Part shown: positions 54,160 to 63,969 of the stretch, in pieces
Layout: each line of letters starts with the position of its first letter
Position numbering within the stretch: the first letter of the stretch is position 1
Assembly: GCF_013114835.1 (NCBI RefSeq)
Contig: NZ_JAAVLW010000001.1
Span: forward strand, 248,001 to 312,000
DNA length: 64,000 nt
Direction: 5' to 3'
Source of the DNA: Bradyrhizobium archetypum
GTDB taxonomy: Bacteria > Pseudomonadota > Alphaproteobacteria > Rhizobiales > Xanthobacteraceae
Made by a program: the position numbers and the translations under genes
The notes under the pieces: generated by a model
What the model saw: the letters and a program-made list of their open reading frames with translations, nothing else
The model's database searches: none
What the model was told of the DNA's origin: nothing

Positions 54160-56487
54160 TCAGGACGCCATCCGCAATTCACGGGCAGCCGCGACCATAT
54201 TGATGAGCGCGGGACGCACCTCCTCCCATCGGCGCGTTTTCAGGCCGCAATCGGGATTGATCCAGAGCTGAGCATCGGAAAGTCGCTGCCGCGCCAGCGC
54301 AATGAGGTTTTTCATCTCGGCTGCGTCCGGCACGCGCGGCGAATGGATGTCGTAAACGCCGGGCCCGATCTCGTTTGGATATTTGTAGCTCTTGAAGGCA
54401 TCAAGCAGTTGCATTTTTGATCGCGACGTCTCGATCGAGATGACGTCGGCATCCATTGCCGCGATCGCATCGATGATGTCGTTGAACTCGGAATAACACA
54501 TATGGGTGTGGATCTGGGTCTCGTCGGCCACGCCAGACGAGCAGATGCGGAAGCTGTCTACTGCCCAGCCGAGGTAGGTCTTCCATTGTGACTTGCGCAG
54601 CGGCAATCCTTCTCGGAGCGCAGCCTCGTCAATCTGGATCATCATCGCGCCGGACCTCTCCAGATCGACCACCTCGTCACGTATCGCGAGCGCGATCTGA
54701 TGGCATGCTTCGCTCCGTGGAATATCATCACGGACGAACGACCAGTTCAGGATCGTCACCGGTCCTGTCAGCATCGCCTTCAGTGGCTTCTTGGTGAGCG
54801 ATTGCGCGAAGCGCCACCACTCCATCGCCATGGGTTTCGGCCGGGAGACATCGCCAAACAGGATGGGCGGCCGAACATAACGCGAGCCGTAGGACTGAAC
54901 CCAACCATGTTTGGTGAATGCGAGGCCGGACAGCCGCTCACCGAAATACTGCACCATGTCATTGCGCTCGAACTCGCCATGCACGAGAACGTCGAGACCA
55001 ATGTCTTCCTGCCAGCGCACCGCGCGCGCCGTCTCCTCCTTGAGAAACTGCTCGTATTGTGCGTCGCTCATCGTTCCCCGCGCATGGGCTGCGCGGGCGT
55101 TGCGAACCTCCACCGTCTGTGGGAACGATCCGATCGTCGTCGTGGGAAATGTCGGCAATCCGAACCGCGCGCGCTGAACTTCGGCGCGCCGGGCGAAAGG
55201 ACTGTGGCGACGCCGCATGCTGTCATCGATTGCAGCCATTCGCTTGGCGACGTTCGCATTGTGAACGTTGGGTGACGTTTCGCGCGCGACGGCAGCGCCT
55301 TCCGAGGCCTCAAGTACATCCGCCGCTTCCTTCCATCCTTTAGCCAGCACGCGCCCCAGCGTTGCGAGTTCTCCGATCTTCTGGACGGAGAAAGCAAGCC
55401 AGCTTTTCACATCGGGATCAAGATCCGTCTCGAGTTCGAGGTCGATCGGGACATGAAGCAGCGAGCATGAGGGTGCAATCTGCACGCGGTCCTTGCCGAG
55501 CTTTGCGATGGCAAGTTCGAGCCGATCGAGCACCGCTGGAAGGTTCGAACGCCAGACATTGCGGCCATCGACGATGCCGAGGGAGATGACAAGATCCCTT
55601 CGAGCGTCGGCGACAATCGCGCTCAACTGCTCCGGGGCGCGGACCAGGTCGATGTGAAGGCCCGCGACCGGCAACGTCAAAGCGGTTTCCAGGTTGTCGC
55701 CGATCGTTCCAAAATAGGTAGCGAGCATGATCTTGAGGTCGGGAACCTTCTCGGCCAGATGAGTGTAGGTCCGGCGCAGCCCGTCGCGTGTGGCATCATC
55801 GAGGTCCAGGACCAAACATGGCTCGTCCAGTTGCACCCACTCGGCACCCCTTAACGTGAGTTCGCGGAGAACATCTACATAGACCGGCAGCAGCCTATCG
55901 AGGAGCAATAGCGGATCGAATGCAGGATCGGCGCTCTTGCCGAGCTTGAGAAAGGTGACTGGACCAACCAGCACCGGGCGCGTCTGATAACCCTGGCTTT
56001 TCGCTTCTTCATACTCCTCGATCGGCTTGCGAGAGGAAAGCGTGAAGGTTTGGTCCTTGTGAAATTCCGGCACCATGTAGTGATAATTGGTATCGAACCA
56101 TTTGGTCATCTGCTGCGCTGCCGCGCCGTGCTCGGCCTGACCGCAATTCGCCTCATGGTCATCGCGCTGTGCGCCCCGTGCCATCGCAAAGTAGGTCTTG
56201 AGCGAAACAGGGCCTGCACTCCAACCGTAAATTTCCGGAATGGCACCGACCATCACGCTGGTATCGAGCACATGGTCATAAAGCGAGAAGTCGTTTGAAG
56301 GAATAACGGTTACACCGAGCGATTTCTGCCGCGACCAGTTAGCGGCGCGAAGCGCAGCCGCAGTCTCAAGAAGCTGCGTTTCGTCAGACTTTCCGGCCCA
56401 ATAGCTCTCGAGCGCTACTTTCAGTTCGCGGCGCGGACCGATGCGCGGCGTGCCGAGTGTGGCGACAGGAATCGAGAGAAGAGACAT
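54160..56487 (-). CDS. metE: Cobalamin-independent methionine synthase
   Basis: 5-methyltetrahydropteroyltriglutamate--homocysteine methyltransferase, 775 aa, two (beta/alpha)8 barrels. N-terminal TLGTPRIGPRRELKVALESY and ANWSRQKSLGVTVIPSNDFS; middle PTFPTTTIGSFPQT; C-terminal zinc/homocysteine site with HTHMCYSEFNDII and WINPDCGLKTRRW. ATG 56487. It is preceded by a cobalamin riboswitch and terminator, so it is made only when B12 is scarce. Confidence 0.98.
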   Translation of the reverse strand: MSLLSIPVATLGTPRIGPRRELKVALESYWAGKSDETQLLETAAALRAANWSRQKSLGVTVIPSNDFSLYDHVLDTSVMVGAIPEIYGWSAGPVSLKTYFAMARGAQRDDHEANCGQAEHGAAAQQMTKWFDTNYHYMVPEFHKDQTFTLSSRKPIEEYEEAKSQGYQTRPVLVGPVTFLKLGKSADPAFDPLLLLDRLLPVYVDVLRELTLRGAEWVQLDEPCLVLDLDDATRDGLRRTYTHLAEKVPDLKIMLATYFGTIGDNLETALTLPVAGLHIDLVRAPEQLSAIVADARRDLVISLGIVDGRNVWRSNLPAVLDRLELAIAKLGKDRVQIAPSCSLLHVPIDLELETDLDPDVKSWLAFSVQKIGELATLGRVLAKGWKEAADVLEASEGAAVARETSPNVHNANVAKRMAAIDDSMRRRHSPFARRAEVQRARFGLPTFPTTTIGSFPQTVEVRNARAAHARGTMSDAQYEQFLKEETARAVRWQEDIGLDVLVHGEFERNDMVQYFGERLSGLAFTKHGWVQSYGSRYVRPPILFGDVSRPKPMAMEWWRFAQSLTKKPLKAMLTGPVTILNWSFVRDDIPRSEACHQIALAIRDEVVDLERSGAMMIQIDEAALREGLPLRKSQWKTYLGWAVDSFRICSSGVADETQIHTHMCYSEFNDIIDAIAAMDADVISIETSRSKMQLLDAFKSYKYPNEIGPGVYDIHSPRVPDAAEMKNLIALARQRLSDAQLWINPDCGLKTRRWEEVRPALINMVAAARELRMAS

Positions 56488-56534
56488 AGCTTCAACCCCA
56501 TGTTGGGAGCAAAGGCCATGGCGGACGCGTGCAG

Positions 56535-56553
56535 AAAAAGCCGCCGAAGCGGC
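56535..56553 (-). terminator. Intrinsic terminator between B12 riboswitch and metE
   Basis: Minus strand: GCCGC-TTCG-GCGGC then TTTTTC, with a stable UUCG-type tetraloop, located about 50 bases before the metE ATG and below the aptamer. It is the likely OFF structure when cobalamin is bound. Confidence 0.8.
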
Positions 56554-56599
56554 AACTGCTTGGCGCACCACCGGGACACCCCGCCCGTGGACGAATATA

Positions 56600-56770
56600 T
56601 TGTCGGGGCCAGGTCTCCTGGCTCGCGGGTCGTCGCCCGCTGTCCGGCCTTCCCGAAGCCGCGTGGCTTCAGTGACTTCTGTTGGACAGTGGCTCGCCGC
56701 TTACAGTTGCGGGGGCAGCGCCGGCATCGCACCAGCTTCCCTCTTGGCTCCGGATTGATCCGGAGAACCT
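56600..56770 (-). promoter_or_regulatory. Cobalamin riboswitch controlling metE
   Basis: Minus-strand blocks: AAGAGGGAAGCTGGTGC (around 56730-56746), GCTGCCCCCGCAACTGTAAG, GAGCCACTG (56687-56695), GGGAAGG (56648-56654), and AGCCAGGAGACCTGGCC (56607-56623). The arrangement aptamer, terminator, metE means that sufficient B12 switches off the B12-independent enzyme. Confidence 0.95.
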
Positions 56771-58019
56771 CGACAACTCCGATTACCTGCAAGAGGACCG
56801 TTCCGTCAACCTCTCGATAATCACCTGTGCGGTTTCTCGGGAGCGATTGTCTGGAGAACGCAAGCATCTAGGCCTCGTCATCGTGCGGCCCGATCGTCCC
56901 ATAGAGTTGGGCGCGCGTCTGGATTCGATCGACAATCTTGTGGGTGCGGCGGTCGCGCGATCGCAGCCTACAGATCCTCCTGCCCCTTGTTCGCCACCCG
57001 CAGCGCAGACACCGGCCAGATCACCATTGAACAGTTACCCCGAATTCTGCCATCGCAAGGAAACGGCGTCTTGCCGAAGACGGTCATGTTGGCGAGCAGC
57101 GGCACGCCCGGCATCCGCTCGGCAAAGGCACGCACATTTCCGCGGTGTTGAGCACGACGGGAAACTCGGTAGGCGCCCGCCGCAACTCTGCACGCGCTTA
57201 TGTGCTGTATCGCGAGTCACACCCATATCTTGCCGAACTACTGTCGCATCGCCGTACGCTAGCGGTGACATAGCCAGTGCCCGAGGGTTGCCCACCTGCG
57301 CGCACCTCCATCCCCTGCATTCGTTCCGCGACCAACTAGGCCAAAAAACGCCCATCCAGGCATGACTGCCGAATCACCTTCCAGGCACTTGCTTGAAAGT
57401 TACGGGCAATCCCGATCTCGTGGCCTTCGAGCGGCATGTCATCCATTCTGTCGTCTGCGGACTTGAACCGTCCACCGTCGCACTCCGAAACGACCATTTT
57501 GCCCGCGCCATATCCGCGTGACGCTTCGCTATTTGCAGGCCATGGAGCAGACATCGGCAGTGCTTGCGGCTTGCCTGTCAGCCTCGGACCAGCTCGGTCC
57601 GGCCGATGCCGACGAGCCATCGATGCGCTACATTGACTTCCCATAGGCCTGTAGCTGCCCACGATTCTGAACTCGCAGTGCACGTCACGTACAGGCTTGT
57701 AATAGATCACCGAAACCCGTGATGAGTGTCGCCGAAACGACATCCCGCCTGAACAAAGAAGGGAACGGTGACCTCCCTAGGTATCCGGGCTTATCGCAGT
57801 AGACCGACCGATACGTTGAGCTGCGCGCTGCGTCCAGTTGATCATCTTTGCACAAAAGATGCGAGACATGCACAAAAATTACCGCCAAACCGCGCAAGAA
57901 CTCAAGTATTCGATCACTTCGCGCGACTAGAGACGAATAGAAAAGCGTCTCGTAACACTGATGCTCTCACAAGCTTGGAGTTCTCGGTGAGTGATCGATC
58001 TACTCATCTCGATGCTCCT

Positions 58020-58085
58020 TCAGCGGCCCCTTGGGGCGTTTCCTCCCTGACTTGGCCGCGCGTACCGTTCGCGCGGCCTTTTTTC
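58020..58085 (+). ncRNA. sRNA-like module with intrinsic terminator, copy B
   Basis: CCTTGGGGCGTTTCCTCCCTG then CTTGGCCGCGCG...CGCGCGGCC (58054-58062 with 58070-58078) and TTTTTT. Homologous to 9551-9615 in the linear part while the stem sequence has changed with compensating bases, a sign that the hairpin itself is kept. 5' end undefined. Confidence 0.55.
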
Positions 58086-58446
58086 TGCATCCGGCAAGAG
58101 ATCGATTTGCAGGATTTAATGGGCTTTGAACGCAAAAACGCATGGTGCGAGTAGGTTCTCGCGCAGATACAGGGTCATTAGCCTCGGCGAACAGTTGTTC
58201 GTAAATGACGGCGTACGGTCACCCATCCTAATTTCGACAATAGGACGCCTCCGCAAGACCGGCGATTGACGTCCTCGTAATGTAACAAGCCGCCTCCGCG
58301 TCTTCAGGCGCGAGCGGCTCTGCAAGAAAAGGTGCGGTCGGGTCTCTTCAGGCGGACTCCAGAGCGTCGCTCATGTATGTCGACCACGAAATCGGCCAGC
58401 AATCAAGGTGAGCCGCCAGATCGGTCGGCATACTTCCAGACGACCA

Positions 58447-58602
58447 TTAGTTTCGCCGCGCTTTGTCATCTGAGACCGTCGGTCTCATACGTCTGTCATA
58501 CCGTTCCGCTAGGTCCAGCAGCCTTTTTCTAGTGAAAGGGTCTGCCTTGTCCGCTAGATCGCGAATGATCCGGGCCCGGTCCTTTAAAAACTGCTCATCC
58601 AC
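58447..58602 (-). CDS. Small conserved-looking helical protein, 51 aa
   Basis: GTG 58602 opens VDEQFLKDRARIIRDLADKA, then DPFTRKRLLDLAERYDRRM and a short basic tail, all predicted helix with regular heptad-like spacing. From memory, short proteins of this pattern (DEQFLKDRAR...RDLADKADPF) recur in Bradyrhizobium genomes; function unknown. A modest AGGTG site precedes the start. Missed by normal length cut-offs. Confidence 0.6.
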   Translation of the reverse strand: MDEQFLKDRARIIRDLADKADPFTRKRLLDLAERYDRRMRPTVSDDKARRN

Positions 58603-59195
58603 GAAAACACCTATTCAGTGCAAGTCTACGTATATCTTAGCACACTCAGTCATTTGGACGGCTTTCATTCCCTGCACCTCGGATCTACGCATGACATTAA
58701 CGCTCCGGGGGTGAGACCGAGATGGTCCTCCGGCGTTCCGCCAGAAGCAAGGCATGGATCTGCCTGTCTGCGCGGCAACCGCATCCAAGTGATAATCCCC
58801 TAGGCCATGCTGACAGGCACTGTGTTGCCGAATCCCAGGCAACGTTGCCAACGCTATCTCCGACCAGGATACTTCGACGATGGTATGGGCAATGCGCGCC
58901 GGAATAGTGTCATACGCGGTGGCCCAGGCGACACGACGTCCCTCCACTGTCCACCGCTGCAGCATTGCGATCGCGACACGTTCAAGAAGCCCGCTCTTAA
59001 CTGTGACTCATTTTAGATCTCGATCGATCGCTTGCCTCTTATCCCTGCAGTCAGTGCTTCCTATGGAAGTCAAGAGAAAACTGTCAATGGTGGGAAGAAC
59101 GATCTTTCGTCTCCACAATTAGGACCTACGCACAAGCGTTAACTGTCGCGCATCCATCTCCGTCGCTAGTTCCCTGCGCCGCGTCCGGAGACTGC

Positions 59196-59396
59196 TCACG
59201 AAGGCTCCTGTTCCGACACGGACGGATCCAGCAAACCAAACGGGATCCAGGCCAGAAACGGCCAGAAGAAATAGAAGGATGCGACCGCTCGATACGGCGC
59301 GGTCAACCAAACTTCGTCGCGCGACAGGTCAGCCGCAGCACGCTTGTTCATCCTGTAAGCAGTAAAGTCGATGATTGTTGCCGACGTTTCTGTCAT
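59196..59396 (-). CDS. Small single-span membrane protein, 66 aa
   Basis: ATG 59396 follows GGAAG and encodes TSATIIDFTAYRMNKRAAAD, then VWLTAPYRAVASFYFFWPFL and AWIPFGLL, one strong hydrophobic helix in the second half. The IIDFTAYR start is shared by several small rhizobial proteins I recall. No neighbour suggests a role. Confidence 0.55.
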   Translation of the reverse strand: MTETSATIIDFTAYRMNKRAAADLSRDEVWLTAPYRAVASFYFFWPFLAWIPFGLLDPSVSEQEPS

Positions 59397-60436
59397 TTGA
59401 TACTTCCATGCTACTCTTTAACGCGTCACACCGAATTCCAATGACGAGTTTTTCAACTCCGCTAATGCGCTTTTGCCGCGGAGCCTGTCTCCCGCGGCGA
59501 CCCGGTGCCGCGTATTAAGCCGCTCACAAGCAGCGAAGCCATTTGTGGTCGGCCTCCCGCTGCGCCTTGAAGCCGTCGACGCATTTCATGGAACAAGGGC
59601 CGTTCGCCAGCAGTGGTAGCGCATCAGCCCGAACTTTCGCCGCATATCGCACAGCACCTCACTTGATCCTGTAGGGATTATGGGAGCAGTTGCGCATCGC
59701 CTCCTATCGGAGTTCGGCGCCCCTGCACTTTCATCGCCTCAGCACCACGCCCGCACGTGAAATGCCGATTCGGCGATGCAAAGTCTGCCGGCGGGTACGG
59801 GCACTGGGCGCAAGAGTTTGACCCTGATGTGCGCCTCCTTCGTGAAGCGACGGTTCAATCGGAGTGCTTCGCTGAGATTTCCAATTTGTAACGAATATAT
59901 TCGTCTTGATTAATGCAATGAGCCGGGCGTCGGCGGTGAGATCCTGCGATCGAACGACTTCCTTCGACGGATTTCAACTACCCGAGCTGAGGGGGCGTGT
60001 GGCAGCGCTCGCCCGATCTCGTGATCTGCCACCTCATCCTTTTGCGCTGTCAAAGGGCGGCAATCCGATATTTACGTCCTGCTGCTCGAAATGCATGGTC
60101 ACTGTGGGCTGGGTAAGATGTAGATTTTGCGGCTGCCTTGGCGAGCCGAGGTGTTCGCGTTCCTCAGAAGAACGTGCGGAGACGTTTTTGACCGCGGACC
60201 ATCAAAGAAGAACTTCTCAGCCGCACTTGCCTCATGGGAAGCGTCTTTGGGCTGCCGTACACCTGTGGGAGCGCTACCAGCAACACTAGCAGAATTCACG
60301 ACATCACAGGTGCGTTTGGCATCTGGTATATCAGCAACACTCTAAGCTTGCTGTAGATTGATATTCAGCTAGATAACGATCGGCCAAGCGCCGAAACGGT
60401 TAAAAGCTATAGTACCTACACGCACCAAGCGCATCC

Positions 60437-61699
60437 TCAAGCCAGCGCATCAGCAGAATCCCTGATGGCGGCATAGATTTGGTCAAGATCTGTCGCTGTG
60501 ACGCAGTAAGGCGGCATCACATAGATCGTGTTACCAAGCGGGCGCAGCAACAGATTTTGGTCTTTAAAGAAGGCCTGAAGCTTCGGTCCGGTGCTAGCGA
60601 GATAGCCGGCATCGCTCGTTTGCAGATCGAGTGCTGTGATGGTGCCCGCCCGACGGACGTTTGCAAAGCGTGGGTCGGCGCGGAATGGCTCAACGGCCCG
60701 CTCTTGCATGGCGGCAACCGACGCCACGAGCTGGCGAGATTCCTGACTTTGCCAGAGATCCAGGTTGGCCTTTGCGGCGGCGCAGGCAACCGGATTGGCG
60801 GTATATGAACTCGAATGAAAGAACGTACGTGTACGGTCCTTCGAATAATGAGCGTCAAAAATATCCGCGCGGCAGAGTGTTACCGCGAGCGGAAGCGCTC
60901 CTCCCGTGAGTCCCTTCGAATAGCAGGCAATATCGGGCGTCACATTGGCCTGCTCGCAGGCGAATAAGGTTCCGGTACGGCCCCAGCCCGTCATGACCTC
61001 ATCGGCTATGAACAGAACCTCGGATGCTTCGCAGATTCGCTTCATCTCTTTTAGCACCCAGGCTGGGTACATCAGCATACCGCCCGCACCCAATATCAGA
61101 GGCTCCACAATAAAAGCGGCCGGAATTTCGTTTCGACAAACGGACTCGAGCGCATCGAGCGTCACCTGCTCGCGACCTCTCGCGGGGAACGGGATTGAGG
61201 TAACCTCGAACAGAAGGGGCCCGTACGCCGCGTTGAACACGCTTCTAGCACCTACCGACATCGCCCCAACCGTGTCGCCGTGATAGGAATGTTGCATCAC
61301 GACAATGCGTATTCGCTGCTTGCCGATGTTATGCCAATAGCCGAGTGCCATTTTTAGAGCTACTTCCACACTGGCTGAGCCACTGTCGGAAAAGAAGACA
61401 TGGTCGAGGCCATGAGGCGCGAGTTTCAAAAGTAGCGCAGCGACCTCTTCAGCTGGATCATGGGTGTAGCCGGCGAAGATCATCTGGTTGAGCTTGCCTG
61501 CCTGCTTCTGAATCGCGCGCACGATATGTGGATGGCAATGACCATGGGTCACGACCCACCAAGATGAGATTGCATCTATGATACGGCGACCGTCCGCGGT
61601 GTGGAGATAAGCGCCGTCACCACGCACGATCTTGATCATCTCATCCTGAAGCGCGTGCTGCGTGAAAGGATGCCAGATCGGCGACTTCGTCTTGATCAT
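60437..61699 (-). CDS. bioA: Adenosylmethionine--8-amino-7-oxononanoate aminotransferase
   Basis: PLP enzyme of biotin synthesis (KAPA to DAPA), 420 aa. Has IWHPFTQHAL, ISSWWVVTHGHCHP, DHVFFSDSGSASVEVALKMA, VMQHSYHGDTVGAMSVGARS, LFIADEVMTGWGRTG and CYSKGLTGGALPLA with the PLP Lys. ATG 61699 overlaps the bioD stop as ATGA. Confidence 0.97.
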   Translation of the reverse strand: MIKTKSPIWHPFTQHALQDEMIKIVRGDGAYLHTADGRRIIDAISSWWVVTHGHCHPHIVRAIQKQAGKLNQMIFAGYTHDPAEEVAALLLKLAPHGLDHVFFSDSGSASVEVALKMALGYWHNIGKQRIRIVVMQHSYHGDTVGAMSVGARSVFNAAYGPLLFEVTSIPFPARGREQVTLDALESVCRNEIPAAFIVEPLILGAGGMLMYPAWVLKEMKRICEASEVLFIADEVMTGWGRTGTLFACEQANVTPDIACYSKGLTGGALPLAVTLCRADIFDAHYSKDRTRTFFHSSSYTANPVACAAAKANLDLWQSQESRQLVASVAAMQERAVEPFRADPRFANVRRAGTITALDLQTSDAGYLASTGPKLQAFFKDQNLLLRPLGNTIYVMPPYCVTATDLDQIYAAIRDSADALA

Positions 61700-62328
61700 G
61701 GTTTGAAGTCCCAAGGGACAAACGAGTCTTTGAAGACCGCCTGCAGCGCGTTTGCCGTGAGAGGAGAAAGCCAAGGCAATCGCCCCAACCAACGCACGCG
61801 TCCGATTTCGCAAATTGCCCTCTCAGGCTCAACATTTCGTTCGCCAATGAATGCAATTCCGAGAATGCGGATCTGGCGCCTTCGCAGAGCTTCTATCGAC
61901 AGCAGCGCGTGATTGATGGTGCCAAGTCGCGTGTTTGCGCAAAGCACGACGGGAAGCCGCCAGCGTTCGAAGACGTCGACAAAAAGTGTGCCGCCACTCA
62001 GCGGGACCATTAGCCCGCCGGCGCCCTCGATCACGAGCGGACGCTCCCCGCTGTCCGGCACATCGATCGCATCTGTGTCGATGCGAACTCCGTCGATTTC
62101 GGCTGAGTAATGGGGCGAAGCGGGCGTTCGAAGGCGGTAAAGCTCTGGCACGATGCGATCGGGTGAGAGACTGCCCAGCCGCGCCACGAGCTCGCTATCG
62201 GTCTCTCCTTCAAGGCCGGCCTGAATCGGTTTCCAATAGTTCGCGCCGAGGAGATTGGCGAGCCCTGCGGAAAAGACCGATTTCCCAATTCCGGTATCTG
62301 TGCCTGTCACAACGATCCGCTGAGTCAT
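61696..62328 (-). CDS. bioD: Dethiobiotin synthetase
   Basis: ATP-dependent closure of the ureido ring (DAPA to dethiobiotin), 210 aa. Shows VVTGTDTGIGKSVFSAGLAN (P-loop), WKPIQAGLEGETDSE, VIEGAGGLMVPLS and ANTRLGTINHALLSIEAL. Overlaps bioF and bioA by ATGA junctions. Confidence 0.97.
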   Translation of the reverse strand: MTQRIVVTGTDTGIGKSVFSAGLANLLGANYWKPIQAGLEGETDSELVARLGSLSPDRIVPELYRLRTPASPHYSAEIDGVRIDTDAIDVPDSGERPLVIEGAGGLMVPLSGGTLFVDVFERWRLPVVLCANTRLGTINHALLSIEALRRRQIRILGIAFIGERNVEPERAICEIGRVRWLGRLPWLSPLTANALQAVFKDSFVPWDFKP

Positions 62329-63479
62329 CGCGAACCGCCCAACGTCTCTTCGACCAACGCATCAATCATGTCCGATACATCATCTTCGCGAACTTTGAGC
62401 GTGATTGAAATTCTTAATCGTGCCGTTCCCGCCGGCACGGTTGGCGGCCGGATTCCACGTATGTCGAAGCCGCGCGCCTGCAGTGCAGAGGCGAGCCGCA
62501 TTGTATGGGCGTTGTCGCCAATGATGTAGGGCACGATCTGCGAGTCCGAAGGACTGCGCAGACCGCGCAAACGAATCTTCCGATGAGTGAAGGCGACCAG
62601 CTTGGCCAGACGCTGCTGACGCTCAGGCTCCTCCTGCAGAATTGAGAGTGCTTCCCGCACGGCGACAGCCATCAACGGTGGGGGAGCGGTGGCGAAGATA
62701 AACGGGCGACAACGATTGACCAAGAAGTCGCGCAGCACGCGTGTGCAAGTGACGAGCGCACCAGCAGCGCCCAGCGCCTTGCCGCAGGTATGAACGACTA
62801 GGAGATTTTCGCTCCCCTCGTAGGGCGCGGTGAGCCCCCGTCCCTGCCTGCCGTAGACGCCTGTGGCATGGGCCTCATCCACGATCAGGAAAGCGTCGTG
62901 CCGGTCCGCGATCGCGACCAGATCTTTAAGTGGTGCGAAATCGCCATCCATGCTGTAGAGACTTTCGGCCACGATCCAGACCCGGCCCGTTCCGCCCTTG
63001 ACCCGCCAGTCACGAATTTTGTCTTCGACCGATTGGGCGTCGTTATGATCGCTTATCCGAAACTCCGCCCGGCCAGCGCGCGCGCCTTCATGAATGCTCG
63101 CATGCACAAGAGAATCGAGAACGAGCAGATCGCCCCGCTGCGGCAGCGATGTCAGGACGGCAAAATTTGCAAAGTAGCCGCCGCTAAAGAAAAGCGCCGT
63201 CTTCGCTCCAAAGAACTGAGCTGCTTCTGCTTCCAGACTTTCGTGTTCCTCGCAATTGCCGCGTAAGAGCCGCGAGCCGCCGGCCCCAACTGGCGTGCCG
63301 GCTTCGAGCGCGGCCACGACGGCCATTTTCATACGTGGCGCGCTCGCCAGCGCAAGATAATCGTTCGAAGAAAAGTCGAGGCCAGCGCGCGGCTTGAGGC
63401 AGCGCAGCCGGTCGTCTTCTTTTAAGGCATGCAGGGCCGTGGCAAAATTTCTCATTTTGGCCGCATGGGTCGAGCTCAT
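62325..63479 (-). CDS. bioF: 8-amino-7-oxononanoate synthase
   Basis: PLP-dependent condensation of pimeloyl thioester with alanine, 384 aa. Has LDFSSNDYLALASAP, GAGGSRLLRGNCEEHESLEA, LVLDSLVHASIHEGAR, IVDEAHATGVYGRQGRG and VVHTCGKALGAAGALV with the PLP Lys. 82 bases below panD. Confidence 0.97.
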   Translation of the reverse strand: MSSTHAAKMRNFATALHALKEDDRLRCLKPRAGLDFSSNDYLALASAPRMKMAVVAALEAGTPVGAGGSRLLRGNCEEHESLEAEAAQFFGAKTALFFSGGYFANFAVLTSLPQRGDLLVLDSLVHASIHEGARAGRAEFRISDHNDAQSVEDKIRDWRVKGGTGRVWIVAESLYSMDGDFAPLKDLVAIADRHDAFLIVDEAHATGVYGRQGRGLTAPYEGSENLLVVHTCGKALGAAGALVTCTRVLRDFLVNRCRPFIFATAPPPLMAVAVREALSILQEEPERQQRLAKLVAFTHRKIRLRGLRSPSDSQIVPYIIGDNAHTMRLASALQARGFDIRGIRPPTVPAGTARLRISITLKVREDDVSDMIDALVEETLGGSR

Positions 63480-63561
63480 CCTTCACTCCCACGTCGCATT
63501 TACACGCAGAAATTCCATTTGGCAGCCAAGAACAAGGCTTCATCCATCGGCCTTCATGTTT

Positions 63562-63915
63562 TCAACCTGGTAAGATGCGATTTTCTTGATCAACCAGAAC
63601 AACGCGTGGTCTGAAGATTTTCGCTTCCGCCTCATCGAAGGAGGCATATGCAACGATGATGATTTTCTCTCCGGGCATCGCGATTCGAGCGGCCGCACCG
63701 TTGAGGCTTATCGTGCCAGAGCCCTTGGGCGCCTCGATCACATAGGTAGCAAAGCGCGCTCCGGTTTCGATATTATAGATTTCAACGCGTTCGTTGATCA
63801 AAAATCCCGCCGCATCCAGCAGCGTACGATCAATCGATATCGAGCCGTCATAGTGTAGATCGGCTTCGGTTACCGACGCGCGATGGATTTTACCCTTCAT
63901 CAAAGTAATCTGCAT
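63562..63915 (-). CDS. panD: Aspartate 1-decarboxylase proenzyme
   Basis: Pyruvoyl enzyme making beta-alanine for pantothenate, 117 aa. [20 protein letters not shown] carries the self-cleavage pair Gly24-Ser25, matching E. coli PanD ADLHYEGS; later [20 protein letters not shown]. Set in the bio operon, it joins two vitamin pathways. ATG 63915; ATG 63900 possible. Confidence 0.96.
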   Translation of the reverse strand: MQITLMKGKIHRASVTEADLHYDGSISIDRTLLDAAGFLINERVEIYNIETGARFATYVIEAPKGSGTISLNGAAARIAMPGEKIIIVAYASFDEAEAKIFRPRVVLVDQENRILPG

Positions 63916-63969
63916 TGTTCACCTAGACTGAAATTTCCGCGCGGGGTGCTCGCCGCTGGTCTGCTTTAC

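Larger units (their letters stand above)
56771..60436. other. Gene-poor accessory region
   Basis: Contains one sRNA-like module and two small genes, listed separately. Other frames (for example minus 57336-57743, minus 58615-58965, plus 59906-60289) are open without recognisable domains. No transposase, integrase or tRNA was seen. Confidence 0.55.
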
